A DNA stretch of 64,000 nt from an uncultured Bellilinea sp. GTDB taxonomy: Bacteria > Chloroflexota > Anaerolineae > Anaerolineales > Anaerolineaceae. Positions 9,082 through 18,142 of the stretch are shown here, in pieces (position 1 is the first letter of the stretch; each line of letters opens with the position of its first letter). The notes beneath the pieces were generated by a model. The model worked only from the letters and a program-made list of their open reading frames with translations. It was not told where the DNA came from and ran no database searches. The stretch covers positions 248,001 to 312,000 of the forward strand of contig CALHYE010000013.1 in NCBI GenBank assembly GCA_938040735.1, written 5' to 3'. The translations under genes and the position numbers were made by a program.

Positions 9082-9110
9082 ATTATACGCTTGGTCGGGT
9101 TGAATGTCAA
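9082..9110 (-). promoter_or_regulatory. Sigma-70 promoter of rplU-rpmA-rpmE
   Basis: Minus-strand TTGACA (9105-9110) and TATAAT (9082-9087) are separated by exactly 17 bases: a perfect consensus promoter. The -35 hexamer overlaps the last codons of the upstream protease gene (ends 9107). Confidence 0.93.
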
Positions 9111-9919
9111 CTGTTTTGACCGATTTCTGCCGAACCTGCCAGAATGGAGTGTTGCTGTTCCTGTTTCTGACTGCGAATGACATACCAAACAGCCACGCCG
9201 GCGCAGAGCGCCACCCATAATTCAATCCAGAGAATCCCCACGCCGGCTGACATCAGCAAAACGGCGGGCAAATTCACCAGCGTATGCAGCAACACCGCCA
9301 GCCAATAGAAGCGAGATTCCTGCTTTTTGACCGAGTAGAAGACCAACACAGACAACCCCAACTGCACCGCAATGGCAAAAACTCGTTCAATTCCACCCAC
9401 AAGGTAGAGATAGGATGGTGTCGAAATCAGTTGAGTGCGAATTTCTTCTGCGGCAAGCCCCAGTTGCGGGGCTGCTACCGCATCGAAAGTGCCATTGTTG
9501 ATCATCATGCTAAACAGGATTAAGTTGACATAACTCAACCCCACCAGAAAAATGGCTTCAATCCCGCCGTGTCCAACCCCATACGCCAATGCGTTTTTGA
9601 ATTGCAGCCGATTCCTAAGCAGGTATCGAAATCCAATCCATCGCCCGGTTTCTTCAAACAGGCCGGCTGTGAGACTGAGAAAAACAGCCACAAACCACGG
9701 CTGAGCAGCCCATTCCTGATAAAAAGGCTGCTGTCCAAGCCACTGAAGCGCAGGAATGCGTATCAAAACCTGGGGGACGAAAAATCCCAATATCCCAACC
9801 CCCACCGCGACTAACGACGCCCCCCGCCGTCGAATGAAGATAACCGCCAGAATCGTCGGCAGCACAAACACCACCAGTGCAGAGAGCAGCATCGCAAGGA
9901 TAGATAAAGAATTAACCAT
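9107..9919 (-). CDS. YhfC-family putative intramembrane protease
   Basis: 270 residues with about seven hydrophobic helices. The diagnostic residues are in place: EETGRW (Glu89, Glu90, Arg93), GVGHGGIE (His117, Glu121) and a late LLHTLVN histidine. The layout matches YhfC, related to the CPBP/Abi and glutamic-type intramembrane proteases. Substrates are unknown in most bacteria. It starts 8 bases after selB ends, and AAGGTG precedes the ATG, so it is probably co-transcribed with selB. The C-terminal tail is short and polar (QKQEQQHS). Confidence 0.85.
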   Translation of the reverse strand: MVNSLSILAMLLSALVVFVLPTILAVIFIRRRGASLVAVGVGILGFFVPQVLIRIPALQWLGQQPFYQEWAAQPWFVAVFLSLTAGLFEETGRWIGFRYLLRNRLQFKNALAYGVGHGGIEAIFLVGLSYVNLILFSMMINNGTFDAVAAPQLGLAAEEIRTQLISTPSYLYLVGGIERVFAIAVQLGLSVLVFYSVKKQESRFYWLAVLLHTLVNLPAVLLMSAGVGILWIELWVALCAGVAVWYVIRSQKQEQQHSILAGSAEIGQNS

Positions 9920-9927
9920 TTTTCACC

Positions 9928-11832
9928 TTATTCTTCGGTTGGGAACAGTTTTCGGGTATCTCCATCCCGAACGGTGATGCGGCATTCATCCAAATGCTCC
10001 AAAAACGCCAGTGCATATTTGCGGCTGGTAGAAAAACGATCGCGGAATTGCGCAACCGTAATCGAGCCCTGCTGTTGGATTAGATTTTTCGCTTCAGCCA
10101 GCATTTGCTGATAGGGTTCCGCCCCGAATGCCACCTCGCTGGAAACTTGAACCAGATCGCCCCGTTCCACCAGCGCCTGAAAAATCTCGTCTCCTACGAT
10201 CGCCACGCATTCTCGAATCGAAGGCGGGCTGTAGGGAGATTTTGAAAATTGACTCATCAATTGTTCAATCAGTCGCTTCTGCTGGGATGAAAATTGGATG
10301 GTGTGCTGCGGCAGGCGAACGATGAGATTTTCCTCTACCAACCGTTGTTCATCCAACAAACCATGGTATAGCCATTGAAAAACTTTGGAGGATAAACCAA
10401 ACCGGTTTTTGAGCGCTTCTCGAGGGATTCCTCGCTTAAGGGGAAACTGCTGATGATATTCTCGGACCAAATTAACCATCCGTTCCCGCTCCTGCTCAAG
10501 AATCTCGCGGGTGGTTAACCATCGGATCATTCCCAAGCGGCTGCCTTCCTCACCGATAACAATAATCTGATTCGATTTCAACAATTTCCGAAGAACCTCC
10601 TGAGCCATTTGAGCATCGAAACGAACGGCTTGAACCGCGTCTTTTTCGCTGATGAAGCGTGCCTGCCGGATGATCTGAAACATCGTCTGAACCGGGTCAC
10701 CCGCACTCAGACTTTGCAACCTCTCCAAAACATCAGGAGCAAAGCGTTTGTAACGGCGCGGCGAATGCGCCTCCAAAATCAAGCCGCCTCCCAATGTTTC
10801 CGGCGGGGACGGTCGCCGCAGGATGTAGCGATCGCCGCTGGCTACCACAACCGGCTGCCGGAACTCAATTTGCACCCAGCCTTCGTCGCCAGCCTTTAAC
10901 TGCTCGCTGCCCAGAAGGCGCAGCCGGGCGATCACTTCACTGGTGGTATGAAAAAATTTGACCTCCATATTGTGCTGCAGGGTTGTTTCGACTCCAGGGG
11001 CAACCTGAAGGAGCGCATCCACCCGCTGAGTAGGGGAGTAGAAGCCCGGCAACGAAATGACATCCCCGCGCTGGATCTGATCGGTGTTAATTCCGCTGAT
11101 GTTTACTGCGGTTCTGCGCCCCGGTTTGGCGGTTTCCTCTTTGCGTTTGTGGGTTTGCAACCCGCGAATCCGGCCTCTTAAACCGCGCGGCAGCACCTCA
11201 ATTTCATCACCGACCTTCAAAGAACCATCATGCAGAGTACCTGTCACAACCGTACCAAAACCGGTCAAAGAAAACACCCGGTCAACCGGCAAACGGGGAC
11301 GACCCAGGTCAACCTTTGGCGGGGTTTCTTGCAGGCATTCGGCGAGGGTCTGTTGGAGTTCAGGTAGTCCTTTCCCGGTTTTGGCTGAAACCGGCACAAT
11401 TGGCGCAGAAGCCAGACAGGTATTTTCAACCGCCTGACGAATATCACTTTCCACCATCGTCAACCAATCACGGTCTTCGATCAAATCAATCTTGGTAAGC
11501 GCGATGACTCCACGGGTTACTTGAAGGATGTCGAGGATGAGTAAATGCTCACGAGTTTGCGGCATCACCCCTTCATCAGCGGCAATTACAAACAACACCG
11601 CATCAATTCCGCCAACCCCTGCCAGCATGTTTTCGATAAAATCTCGATGCCCCGGCACATCCACGATCCCAACCTCCACTCCGCCGGGCAGTTCCAACCA
11701 GGCAAAACCGAGGTCAATGGTCATCTCGCGAAGTTTTTCTTCCTTGAGACGATCTGGGTGGATGCCGGTTAACGCTTCGATCAGGGTGGACTTACCATGA
11801 TCCACATGACCGGCTGTGCCAATCACAAACAT
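9928..11832 (-). CDS. selB: Selenocysteine-specific elongation factor SelB
   Basis: Delivers Sec-tRNA to the ribosome at UGA codons marked by a SECIS hairpin. 634 residues: GTPase domain with GHVDHGKST (8-16), DVPGH (58-62) and TKID (113-116), then two beta-barrel domains (RPRLPVDRVFSLTGFGTVVTG) and a C-terminal array of winged helices that bind SECIS RNA. Length is typical. It is downstream of a coiled-coil gene (18-base gap) and upstream of a YhfC protease. No selA, selC, selD or obvious UGA-interrupted selenoprotein gene is seen in this window, so its clients are elsewhere. Confidence 0.95.
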   Translation of the reverse strand: MFVIGTAGHVDHGKSTLIEALTGIHPDRLKEEKLREMTIDLGFAWLELPGGVEVGIVDVPGHRDFIENMLAGVGGIDAVLFVIAADEGVMPQTREHLLILDILQVTRGVIALTKIDLIEDRDWLTMVESDIRQAVENTCLASAPIVPVSAKTGKGLPELQQTLAECLQETPPKVDLGRPRLPVDRVFSLTGFGTVVTGTLHDGSLKVGDEIEVLPRGLRGRIRGLQTHKRKEETAKPGRRTAVNISGINTDQIQRGDVISLPGFYSPTQRVDALLQVAPGVETTLQHNMEVKFFHTTSEVIARLRLLGSEQLKAGDEGWVQIEFRQPVVVASGDRYILRRPSPPETLGGGLILEAHSPRRYKRFAPDVLERLQSLSAGDPVQTMFQIIRQARFISEKDAVQAVRFDAQMAQEVLRKLLKSNQIIVIGEEGSRLGMIRWLTTREILEQERERMVNLVREYHQQFPLKRGIPREALKNRFGLSSKVFQWLYHGLLDEQRLVEENLIVRLPQHTIQFSSQQKRLIEQLMSQFSKSPYSPPSIRECVAIVGDEIFQALVERGDLVQVSSEVAFGAEPYQQMLAEAKNLIQQQGSITVAQFRDRFSTSRKYALAFLEHLDECRITVRDGDTRKLFPTEE

Positions 11833-11850
11833 GGATTTTCTCCATAGCCA

Positions 11851-13029
11851 TCAACGCTTGCGACTGATGATCCTTTCCTGCTCTTCATTCCAACTGCGCA
11901 CCAACGCAAGTAAGGACTGTAAACGACTGGTGGTTTCTTCGGTAACTTGATGGGAAAGATCTTGAATTTCCTGAATCAGATCCTCCAGCAGTATCAACCG
12001 TTCTTCAAGCTTGCCAACTGAGCGGAGTATTTCGCGTTGCTGCTCTTCCTGCGCCAGCGTGTAATTTGTCCAGCGTTTCTGATCATCTGCCTTGAAGGAG
12101 ACCCATTCCTGACGAAACCGATCTTCAACCAGACGCTGCATTTCGGTAATTTCATTAATTCGCCGTTCAAACCGATTGGTAATCTCCTCAAACGCCTCTT
12201 GGGCGCGCTTAACGGCTCGCTGGGTGGCTTCCAGAGATTGTAATTGATTGTCGAGATTGCTGGATTGCGCCTCGATTTGCTCAAAGCGCACCTGCCACTC
12301 TTTCCAAACGCGCTCTCTTTCAAGCGCGGTCATATTCTGTTTTTCCATGAAAGCAATCTGACTCTGACGGCGCTCGCTTTCTGCGGCAGCCAGTTCACTG
12401 ATCCGCATTTCAATTTTTCGCACCGAATCGGAATTCAGGTCAATTTTGCCGCGTTGTTCTTCTTGTCGTTTGCGCAGCGCCGTCACCTCACCCTGCAGGT
12501 CGGTTAACCGCTTCGCATCCTGACGCTGGCTTTCCTCCAGCAGTTTAATCTGGCGTTTGTATTCGTCATCCGACCGGCGGATGAGCAGAATTTTTTGCTC
12601 TAACTCTTCAATTTCTCTGCCAAGCCGATTTTCCCCTTCTGCCCGGGATTGCAAAGTTTTGCGGATTTCCGGCAACACTTCCAGCGTTTTACGAATCTCC
12701 CCTAAGGAACGATTCACCGACTCGTTATCCGCAAGACGGATTTTTTCAACATCTCGTTCTTTTTCGACTCGCTGTTTTTCAATGTCTTGAATCATACGGG
12801 TCAGTTCCTGCCGCATTTGCGCCATCGCCGTTTCAATTTGATTGAAACGCAGCAAAGAAGTGGCGATGCGGGTAACCTCACCTTCTAATTCTTTGAAGCG
12901 CTGGTCAACCGGCTGGGTTTTTTCTTCCAGATTGGCTATTCGATCCTGCAAAGTGGCAACCAGTAATTTGTCCTTCCGGCGTTCATCTTCCAGCCATTCC
13001 AAACGTTTTTCCAGTTGTTCAATATCCAT
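11851..13029 (-). CDS. Long coiled-coil protein, function unknown
   Basis: 392 residues that are almost wholly charged heptad-repeat sequence rich in Glu, Arg, Gln and Leu, from residue 1 to about 375. No signal peptide, membrane segment or catalytic domain is visible, so it is predicted to be a cytosolic rod. Isolated TATAAT bases lie about 60 bases before the start. It lies just upstream of selB, and the short gap implies one transcript, but I see nothing linking it functionally to selenium. Resemblance to SMC- or tropomyosin-like proteins would be composition only. Confidence 0.8.
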   Translation of the reverse strand: MDIEQLEKRLEWLEDERRKDKLLVATLQDRIANLEEKTQPVDQRFKELEGEVTRIATSLLRFNQIETAMAQMRQELTRMIQDIEKQRVEKERDVEKIRLADNESVNRSLGEIRKTLEVLPEIRKTLQSRAEGENRLGREIEELEQKILLIRRSDDEYKRQIKLLEESQRQDAKRLTDLQGEVTALRKRQEEQRGKIDLNSDSVRKIEMRISELAAAESERRQSQIAFMEKQNMTALERERVWKEWQVRFEQIEAQSSNLDNQLQSLEATQRAVKRAQEAFEEITNRFERRINEITEMQRLVEDRFRQEWVSFKADDQKRWTNYTLAQEEQQREILRSVGKLEERLILLEDLIQEIQDLSHQVTEETTSRLQSLLALVRSWNEEQERIISRKR

Positions 13030-13116
13030 GGAAAATCAATCCTCTCGTTCCAGAAATCAGCCCAAAATTTTGCCCAGTTGAACACTTTTGGTTGAACCTA
13101 TTATATCGAATTCCTC

Positions 13117-14520
13117 TCAACGGGCAGTCAGTAACGCTGGCGCAACCCGCAGAATGAAAATCACCGATTGATAAAAAACGCCGGGCATCAAACCAAACAA
13201 AACCAAGAACAGCATTCCACCCAACAATAATCCGCGCTCTTTCCAGGTCTCCAGGCGCTGCTCGGGTTGATCGGCTACCCTTACTACATGCAGTAAAACT
13301 CGAATGACCCCAATCAGGAATCCCAAATTACCCAACAAAACCCATCCAATCAATACCGGTCGTTGGGAAGCAAACAATTCCAATGCTTCCAGCCGCACCG
13401 GAAAACCAGCCAACAGTGGAATGCCGCTGATTGAAAATAAAGCCAGCGCCAGCCCAATCACTGCAACCGGAAAACGCTGAAATATTCCTTGAAGATGATC
13501 GAAATCGGTCGGTTGACCATGATTCTTCAAAACAGATAGAGCCGTCGCCAGAACAAATAAATTCAGCAGCCGAGGCAACAAACCCGCCGCAAATATCATA
13601 TAACCCGGCAGGGTGTTCAACCCAATCGATAATAAGGCATAACCGCTTTCTAAAATGACCGCATATCCGAATAAACGGCTGATATCATCCTGAAAAGCCG
13701 CCCAGCCCCCGGCTGTAATAATCATCAACACCCCGGTCAATTGAACAACCAAAAACATGCCCGATGAAGCCCTCAGCCAGCCAATCTGACTGATAAAGTC
13801 CAAACCCAGCATCAGAATTGAAACGGGCAACAAACTCAATACAAAACCGGCAGAAAATGGGTGGGTCTGGTTGGTCAGTTGAGGTACCCAAAAGTAAAAC
13901 GGGAAGACTCCCAACCATAGAGCAAAACCCAGTCCTAATACAACCGCTGCCCTTGGCAAAATAGCCGGATCAATTTGGGCAATATCCCCGCTGCCAAACA
14001 CCCAACCTGCCAGCAGAATAAACGGCATCCCCATCGTTTGAAAGATAAGGAAGCGCTGAACGCCGCTCTGGACGGGCTCACCGGGTGGGACAAGCAGAGG
14101 AATGCTCAGCAAAACCGCCAATTCAACCAGTAAAGCGGCATACAAAAACGGCTGGACGGCTAATGCGCCGATCAGCGCCGACACGACCATCAAACCAAAC
14201 GGCGCAAAAAAGCGATGTTGCTTAAGAACCAGCCCGCTTGCGAACCAGACTGCACAGACGAAAAAAATCACAACCAGCAACGGCCGTTCGTTGTTGGTCA
14301 AGTTGAAACTTCGGCCTAAGACAAAAAGACTCTCACTCAGTGCAAATTGTAATCCGCCAAGGCGAATGACCTCGCCAATGGGAAAAACCGCCGCCAGGCT
14401 GGCTAAAAATGCAGAGAGTCCCGCCGCAATTCCACCTACGAACCCTCGCCTGCGGCGCAAGAACCACAGGATGATCCCCGTACCTAACGGAACGACAATC
14501 CAGATGATTGGGGCGTTCAA
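13117..14520 (-). CDS. NuoN/MrpD-like antiporter-type membrane protein, key lysines missing
   Basis: 467 residues with about 13-14 hydrophobic helices. The antiporter-fold signatures can be followed but are altered. A TM5 glutamate is kept (LLVELAVLL). The TM7 region reads LWLGVFPFYFWVPQLT where active subunits have a lysine before PFHxW. The TM8 region reads DDISRLFGY where a Lys-Arg normally precedes AYSS. By eye it is therefore a degenerate paralogue of NuoN/NuoM/MrpD. The start is TTG, overlapping the stop of the preceding gene by four bases with GGAGGAGG just upstream, so the two are coupled. Last gene of the five-gene unit. Confidence 0.78.
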   Translation of the reverse strand: MNAPIIWIVVPLGTGIILWFLRRRRGFVGGIAAGLSAFLASLAAVFPIGEVIRLGGLQFALSESLFVLGRSFNLTNNERPLLVVIFFVCAVWFASGLVLKQHRFFAPFGLMVVSALIGALAVQPFLYAALLVELAVLLSIPLLVPPGEPVQSGVQRFLIFQTMGMPFILLAGWVFGSGDIAQIDPAILPRAAVVLGLGFALWLGVFPFYFWVPQLTNQTHPFSAGFVLSLLPVSILMLGLDFISQIGWLRASSGMFLVVQLTGVLMIITAGGWAAFQDDISRLFGYAVILESGYALLSIGLNTLPGYMIFAAGLLPRLLNLFVLATALSVLKNHGQPTDFDHLQGIFQRFPVAVIGLALALFSISGIPLLAGFPVRLEALELFASQRPVLIGWVLLGNLGFLIGVIRVLLHVVRVADQPEQRLETWKERGLLLGGMLFLVLFGLMPGVFYQSVIFILRVAPALLTAR

Positions 14521-15095
14521 ATGGCCTCCTCCAAAGTGGAGGATAAGATAAAATACGATCCGGCCAAACCTATTCCCAGATTAATCAAGCCAAGCAAGCC
14601 CACCACCAATACAGAACTGACCAAACCGGCATAAATCATCTCAAAGCCTGCCAAAAAGGTGAGAAGTCCAACGCTGAGTCGAAAGGGGTTGCCGGTTAAC
14701 CCCAGTTGGATCAAGCCGGAAATCAGTAAAATCAATCCACCTGTCAATAGCGACCCTTCGACGGGAATCCATGCTTCGGCTGCCGGCAGAATGGAATAAG
14801 CCACAATCACGCCAAAAATCATCACAAATCCCCGAAAAATTCGCCCGGCCAGATCGGAAAACGGCAAATCCTCACCCAGGCTAACCTGAGAGGAAGCCAA
14901 AATCGCGCCTGCCATCCATCCCACAATCAATTTGACCGCCGCTAAACCGACTGGCAAAGTCTGCGCAATCAACCAGAAGACCCCAAGATATTGCAGGGCA
15001 AGCCCAAGCAGGGTGTAACGCCATCCCAAAAACAGAATCAGGATAAAACTGCCTGCAACCAGAAACAATACCGGGATGATCGTTTGGATGTTCAT
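14517..15095 (-). CDS. NuoK/MrpC-like small membrane protein
   Basis: 192 residues, about six hydrophobic helices. The C-terminal half (NPFRLSVGLLTFLAGFEMIYAGL, broken by a conserved-type Glu) resembles NuoK/HyfE/MrpC, which carry membrane-buried glutamates. The N-terminal half has no clear match and could be a NuoJ-like or MrpB-like remnant, giving a double-length protein compared with NuoK (about 100 residues). It sits between the NuoL-like and NuoN-like genes (3-base gap and 4-base overlap), as the small subunit does in Mrp and hydrogenase-4 operons. Confidence 0.68.
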   Translation of the reverse strand: MNIQTIIPVLFLVAGSFILILFLGWRYTLLGLALQYLGVFWLIAQTLPVGLAAVKLIVGWMAGAILASSQVSLGEDLPFSDLAGRIFRGFVMIFGVIVAYSILPAAEAWIPVEGSLLTGGLILLISGLIQLGLTGNPFRLSVGLLTFLAGFEMIYAGLVSSVLVVGLLGLINLGIGLAGSYFILSSTLEEAI

Positions 15096-15098
15096 TGG

Positions 15099-16697
15099 TC
15101 AGCGCGCTCCCCCCAAAATTGAGATCAGCAATACCAGCAATAACACTGACCAGAGGACACCGCCTTCTCCCTCAAAGAGAACCGTCAACAATCGTGTGAT
15201 TCCCTGTATCGTGTGAAAAACAAATCGCAACACAACATACAACCAGTTCAAACCTAAAAAAGCGCTAATCGCCTCGGTTGACTTTTGAACCACTCTTTGC
15301 AGCCAAACCGTTTGAGGGGATGAAATTTCCTCAAACGGCTTTCGGCGGTAAGCCATATGACCCAGGAAAATTGTGAAACCCAACACAATTAAACTCGCCC
15401 ACCAGACTCCTAACTGTAAGCCCTGCTCCACTCCCAGAAACACACTCAACCAGCCGGAAAGCAGCACAATAATCAACCCAAGGGTGTAGGTAGTCACAAT
15501 GTACGGTTCAAAAGAACCGCTTGATTCGCGCGGTTGGAGCGCGTGGCGGACGAAACCGGCAATGATCACAATCCACAAACTTGCCAGCAGAATCGCCCAT
15601 CCCGCGTTCACGGCAAGAGCCTGCCAGCCGGCGGATAAGATCGTAAACGGCAAACCGCTAAAACTAAGCAATGCCGCTCCCATAAGGATCGTCAATCGTG
15701 AACTGCGAACCGTATAGAGAAAGATCAACCCTCCCCAGCAAATCAGAGCCACTCCCCACACCAATGCGAGGGGTGCATTACCCTGCAAAACCGACAAAAT
15801 CGCCAGTCCACTGAAAAACAAGCCAAAAAAAGTGCGTCCATCAATTTCATTTTCTGCTAAAAGCCACATGACTGCGGCATACGCCATTAAGATCACAATT
15901 CCACCGGCGAGCAACGAATTGGAGTCATTTCCCATCAGGCCGGCCGGCAACTTAACCAATAAGGCCAAACCACTGATCTGCCCGGTAATTCGCATCAGAC
16001 TCGTCAACCCGTTTTGGAGCGGTAATTGTTTCTCGTACTTCAAACTCAAAGGCAATACCCCTAATCGCAAAATCACCGCACCGATCAATAACGGCAGATC
16101 CGGTTCAAGTACAGACTTAAAAGTGAAACCCAACCCCGGCTGACGGGCGATGATGATTACGCTTAGCAATAGGCCGACTGAAAACAAACGAAGCGCAAAT
16201 GAAGTCAGCACCTCGCGGCGATAGCGGTAATCGCGGATGATCAGCAGCACATAGACCACTTCCACCACATCTAGCAAAGTCCACGATATTACCAATGCCA
16301 GCGGCGAGCCGCTGAGTATTGAAAGCAAACCGACCGCCGTAAACAGGATTGCCGCAGACCAAGAAAGCGGGTTACTGTTGTACTTAAACCGCACCGGCGC
16401 AGTCAGAACAACCGCAAGCAGCAATCCGACCAGACAAATCGCCAAAACCCAGGCGTTGGTGTCCCATTCAAAAACAAGCCGGTCTGCCGTAAGCGGCTCA
16501 AATGGACGCCATGTCGGAAAAATCATTTCCGCCGGTTGCAACCAGCGCAGCGCAAACAGACCCAGCCAGGCGATGAATAAGCCAATCACCGCAATCAGCC
16601 ACGCAAAACGCTTGCCCGGTTCACTCCAATACAGGGCAAAGATTAATCCGGCTAAAAGGAGAAGGAACAGAACCGGTAAGAAGGTCAACATCATCAA
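15099..16697 (-). CDS. NuoL/NuoM-like antiporter-type membrane protein, degenerate
   Basis: 532 residues, about 14 hydrophobic helices, with an extra C-terminal amphipathic stretch and final helix reminiscent of NuoL. The helix count and order fit antiporter-like complex I subunits, but the usual charged residues are not where expected. TM5 reads ISWTLLDVVEVVY rather than containing the wE motif. The TM7 segment reads VILRLGVLPLSLKYEKQLP, with Arg instead of Lys and no PFHxWLP. It starts inside the hydantoinase stop codon (ATGA overlap), so translation is coupled to that hydrolase. Proton pumping is doubtful; a structural or anchoring role is possible. Confidence 0.72.
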   Translation of the reverse strand: MMMLTFLPVLFLLLLAGLIFALYWSEPGKRFAWLIAVIGLFIAWLGLFALRWLQPAEMIFPTWRPFEPLTADRLVFEWDTNAWVLAICLVGLLLAVVLTAPVRFKYNSNPLSWSAAILFTAVGLLSILSGSPLALVISWTLLDVVEVVYVLLIIRDYRYRREVLTSFALRLFSVGLLLSVIIIARQPGLGFTFKSVLEPDLPLLIGAVILRLGVLPLSLKYEKQLPLQNGLTSLMRITGQISGLALLVKLPAGLMGNDSNSLLAGGIVILMAYAAVMWLLAENEIDGRTFFGLFFSGLAILSVLQGNAPLALVWGVALICWGGLIFLYTVRSSRLTILMGAALLSFSGLPFTILSAGWQALAVNAGWAILLASLWIVIIAGFVRHALQPRESSGSFEPYIVTTYTLGLIIVLLSGWLSVFLGVEQGLQLGVWWASLIVLGFTIFLGHMAYRRKPFEEISSPQTVWLQRVVQKSTEAISAFLGLNWLYVVLRFVFHTIQGITRLLTVLFEGEGGVLWSVLLLVLLISILGGAR

Positions 16698-18115
16698 AGA
16701 ACCGGATTGTGTGAACTACGCTGCACAAAACGCCCCATACCAGCCTTGCCGAGCCATTGATCGCCATCTACAATTAATTTCCCGCGCAGGAAGACCTTCT
16801 CCGGGAAGCCGGTCAAAGTCCAGCCTTCGAACAGGTTATAGTCCGTGCGGTGGTGAGATTTTGCCACTCCATACTCCACAACCCGCTGCGCATCCCAAAC
16901 CACAAGATCTGCATCCGCCCCCGGTGTTAAACTGCCTTTGCGGGGATACAGGCCGAATATTTTAGCGGGGTTTGTGCTGGTCAAAGCAACAAACTGAGAG
17001 GGCGTCAACCGCCCTTTGACAACCCCCTCGCTCCACAGCACGGGCAGACGGTCGCCAACTGCCGGTAAACCGTTCGGTATTTTGGTGAAATCGTCCTTAC
17101 CCAGTTCCTTGCCTGGAATGGCAATTGGCTGACCTTCATACAGGATTGGTTTTGTTCCATCAAAGAAAAATGGGCAATGGTCGGTACCCACCGCCTGTAA
17201 AATACCCGTTTCCAAACCCTGCCAAAGCCGCTCATTATCCTCTTGACTGCGCATGGGCGGAGAACACACCCATTTGGCTCCATCCGGCCGGCGCAGGTGG
17301 TCAATCGTGAAGAACAGATACTGAGGACAGGTTTCGCCCATCACCGGCAAGCCCTTAGAACGTGTATACGCCAGTTGATCCACCTCGCCGGCTGCATTCA
17401 TGTGGACAATGTAGAGCGGCGCTTCGGCCATGGCAGACAGGGCTGCCCCGCGTAAAACTGCCTCAACCGCCGTCCAGGCGGGGCGGGTCAGCGCATGCCA
17501 TTCGGGGCTGGTATGACCGGCAGCCAGCGCCTCCGCGATTAGCAGCTCAATCACATCGCCATTCTCAGCATGGAGCATCGTCAGGTAACCCAGTTCTCTG
17601 GCAATCCGCATCACCCGAAAGATATTCTCATCCGAAAGGCGCAAGCGGTTGTTATATGCGCTGAAAACTTTCAATGAGGTGATCCCCATACCGGCCAAAT
17701 CAGGCAATTCTGCTTCAATTTGCGCATCCAGGCGGCTGATATTCATATGAAAACTGAAATCGATCGCCGCTTTGGGATCGGCTTTCTCCCGCCAAAGGAC
17801 AACGCTTTTTTCAATACCTTCGCTTTCCAATGGGACGAAATCAATGACCGTGGTGGTACCGCCAAATGCAGCAGCCTTATGGCCGGTGTAATGGTCATCC
17901 GAGGAAACCGTTCCGAACATTGGCAAATCAAAGTGAGTGTGAGGGTCAACCCCGCCCGGCAAAATCAAACGGTCACGGGCATCCACCACCAGCATATCTT
18001 CGCTTACCGGCAGATCTGCGCCGATCAAGGCAATTTTTTCGCCTTCAATCAGAATATCTGCGCGGAACATATCCGCAGCCGTAACCAGTGTACCGCCTTT
18101 CAGATTGATTTTCAT
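16694..18115 (-). CDS. Dihydropyrimidinase / hydantoinase-family cyclic amidohydrolase
   Basis: 473 residues, full length. The dinuclear metal site is intact: His59 and His61 (DPHTHFD), a carboxylated-lysine candidate Lys149 (TSLKVFSAYN), His182 (MLHAENGD), His238 (IVHMN) and Asp312 (GTDHCPF). This is the D-hydantoinase/dihydropyrimidinase branch rather than dihydroorotase. It hydrolyses cyclic diamides such as dihydrouracil, hydantoins or a ring-opened purine intermediate. E. coli HyuA in the ygeW-yqeA purine cluster is a family member. Here it is followed with overlap by three complex-I-like genes and preceded by an unknown gene 27 bases away. Confidence 0.9.
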   Translation of the reverse strand: MKINLKGGTLVTAADMFRADILIEGEKIALIGADLPVSEDMLVVDARDRLILPGGVDPHTHFDLPMFGTVSSDDHYTGHKAAAFGGTTTVIDFVPLESEGIEKSVVLWREKADPKAAIDFSFHMNISRLDAQIEAELPDLAGMGITSLKVFSAYNNRLRLSDENIFRVMRIARELGYLTMLHAENGDVIELLIAEALAAGHTSPEWHALTRPAWTAVEAVLRGAALSAMAEAPLYIVHMNAAGEVDQLAYTRSKGLPVMGETCPQYLFFTIDHLRRPDGAKWVCSPPMRSQEDNERLWQGLETGILQAVGTDHCPFFFDGTKPILYEGQPIAIPGKELGKDDFTKIPNGLPAVGDRLPVLWSEGVVKGRLTPSQFVALTSTNPAKIFGLYPRKGSLTPGADADLVVWDAQRVVEYGVAKSHHRTDYNLFEGWTLTGFPEKVFLRGKLIVDGDQWLGKAGMGRFVQRSSHNPVL

Positions 18116-18142
18116 GATTTCCTCCTGCGTTCGGTTTACTGC

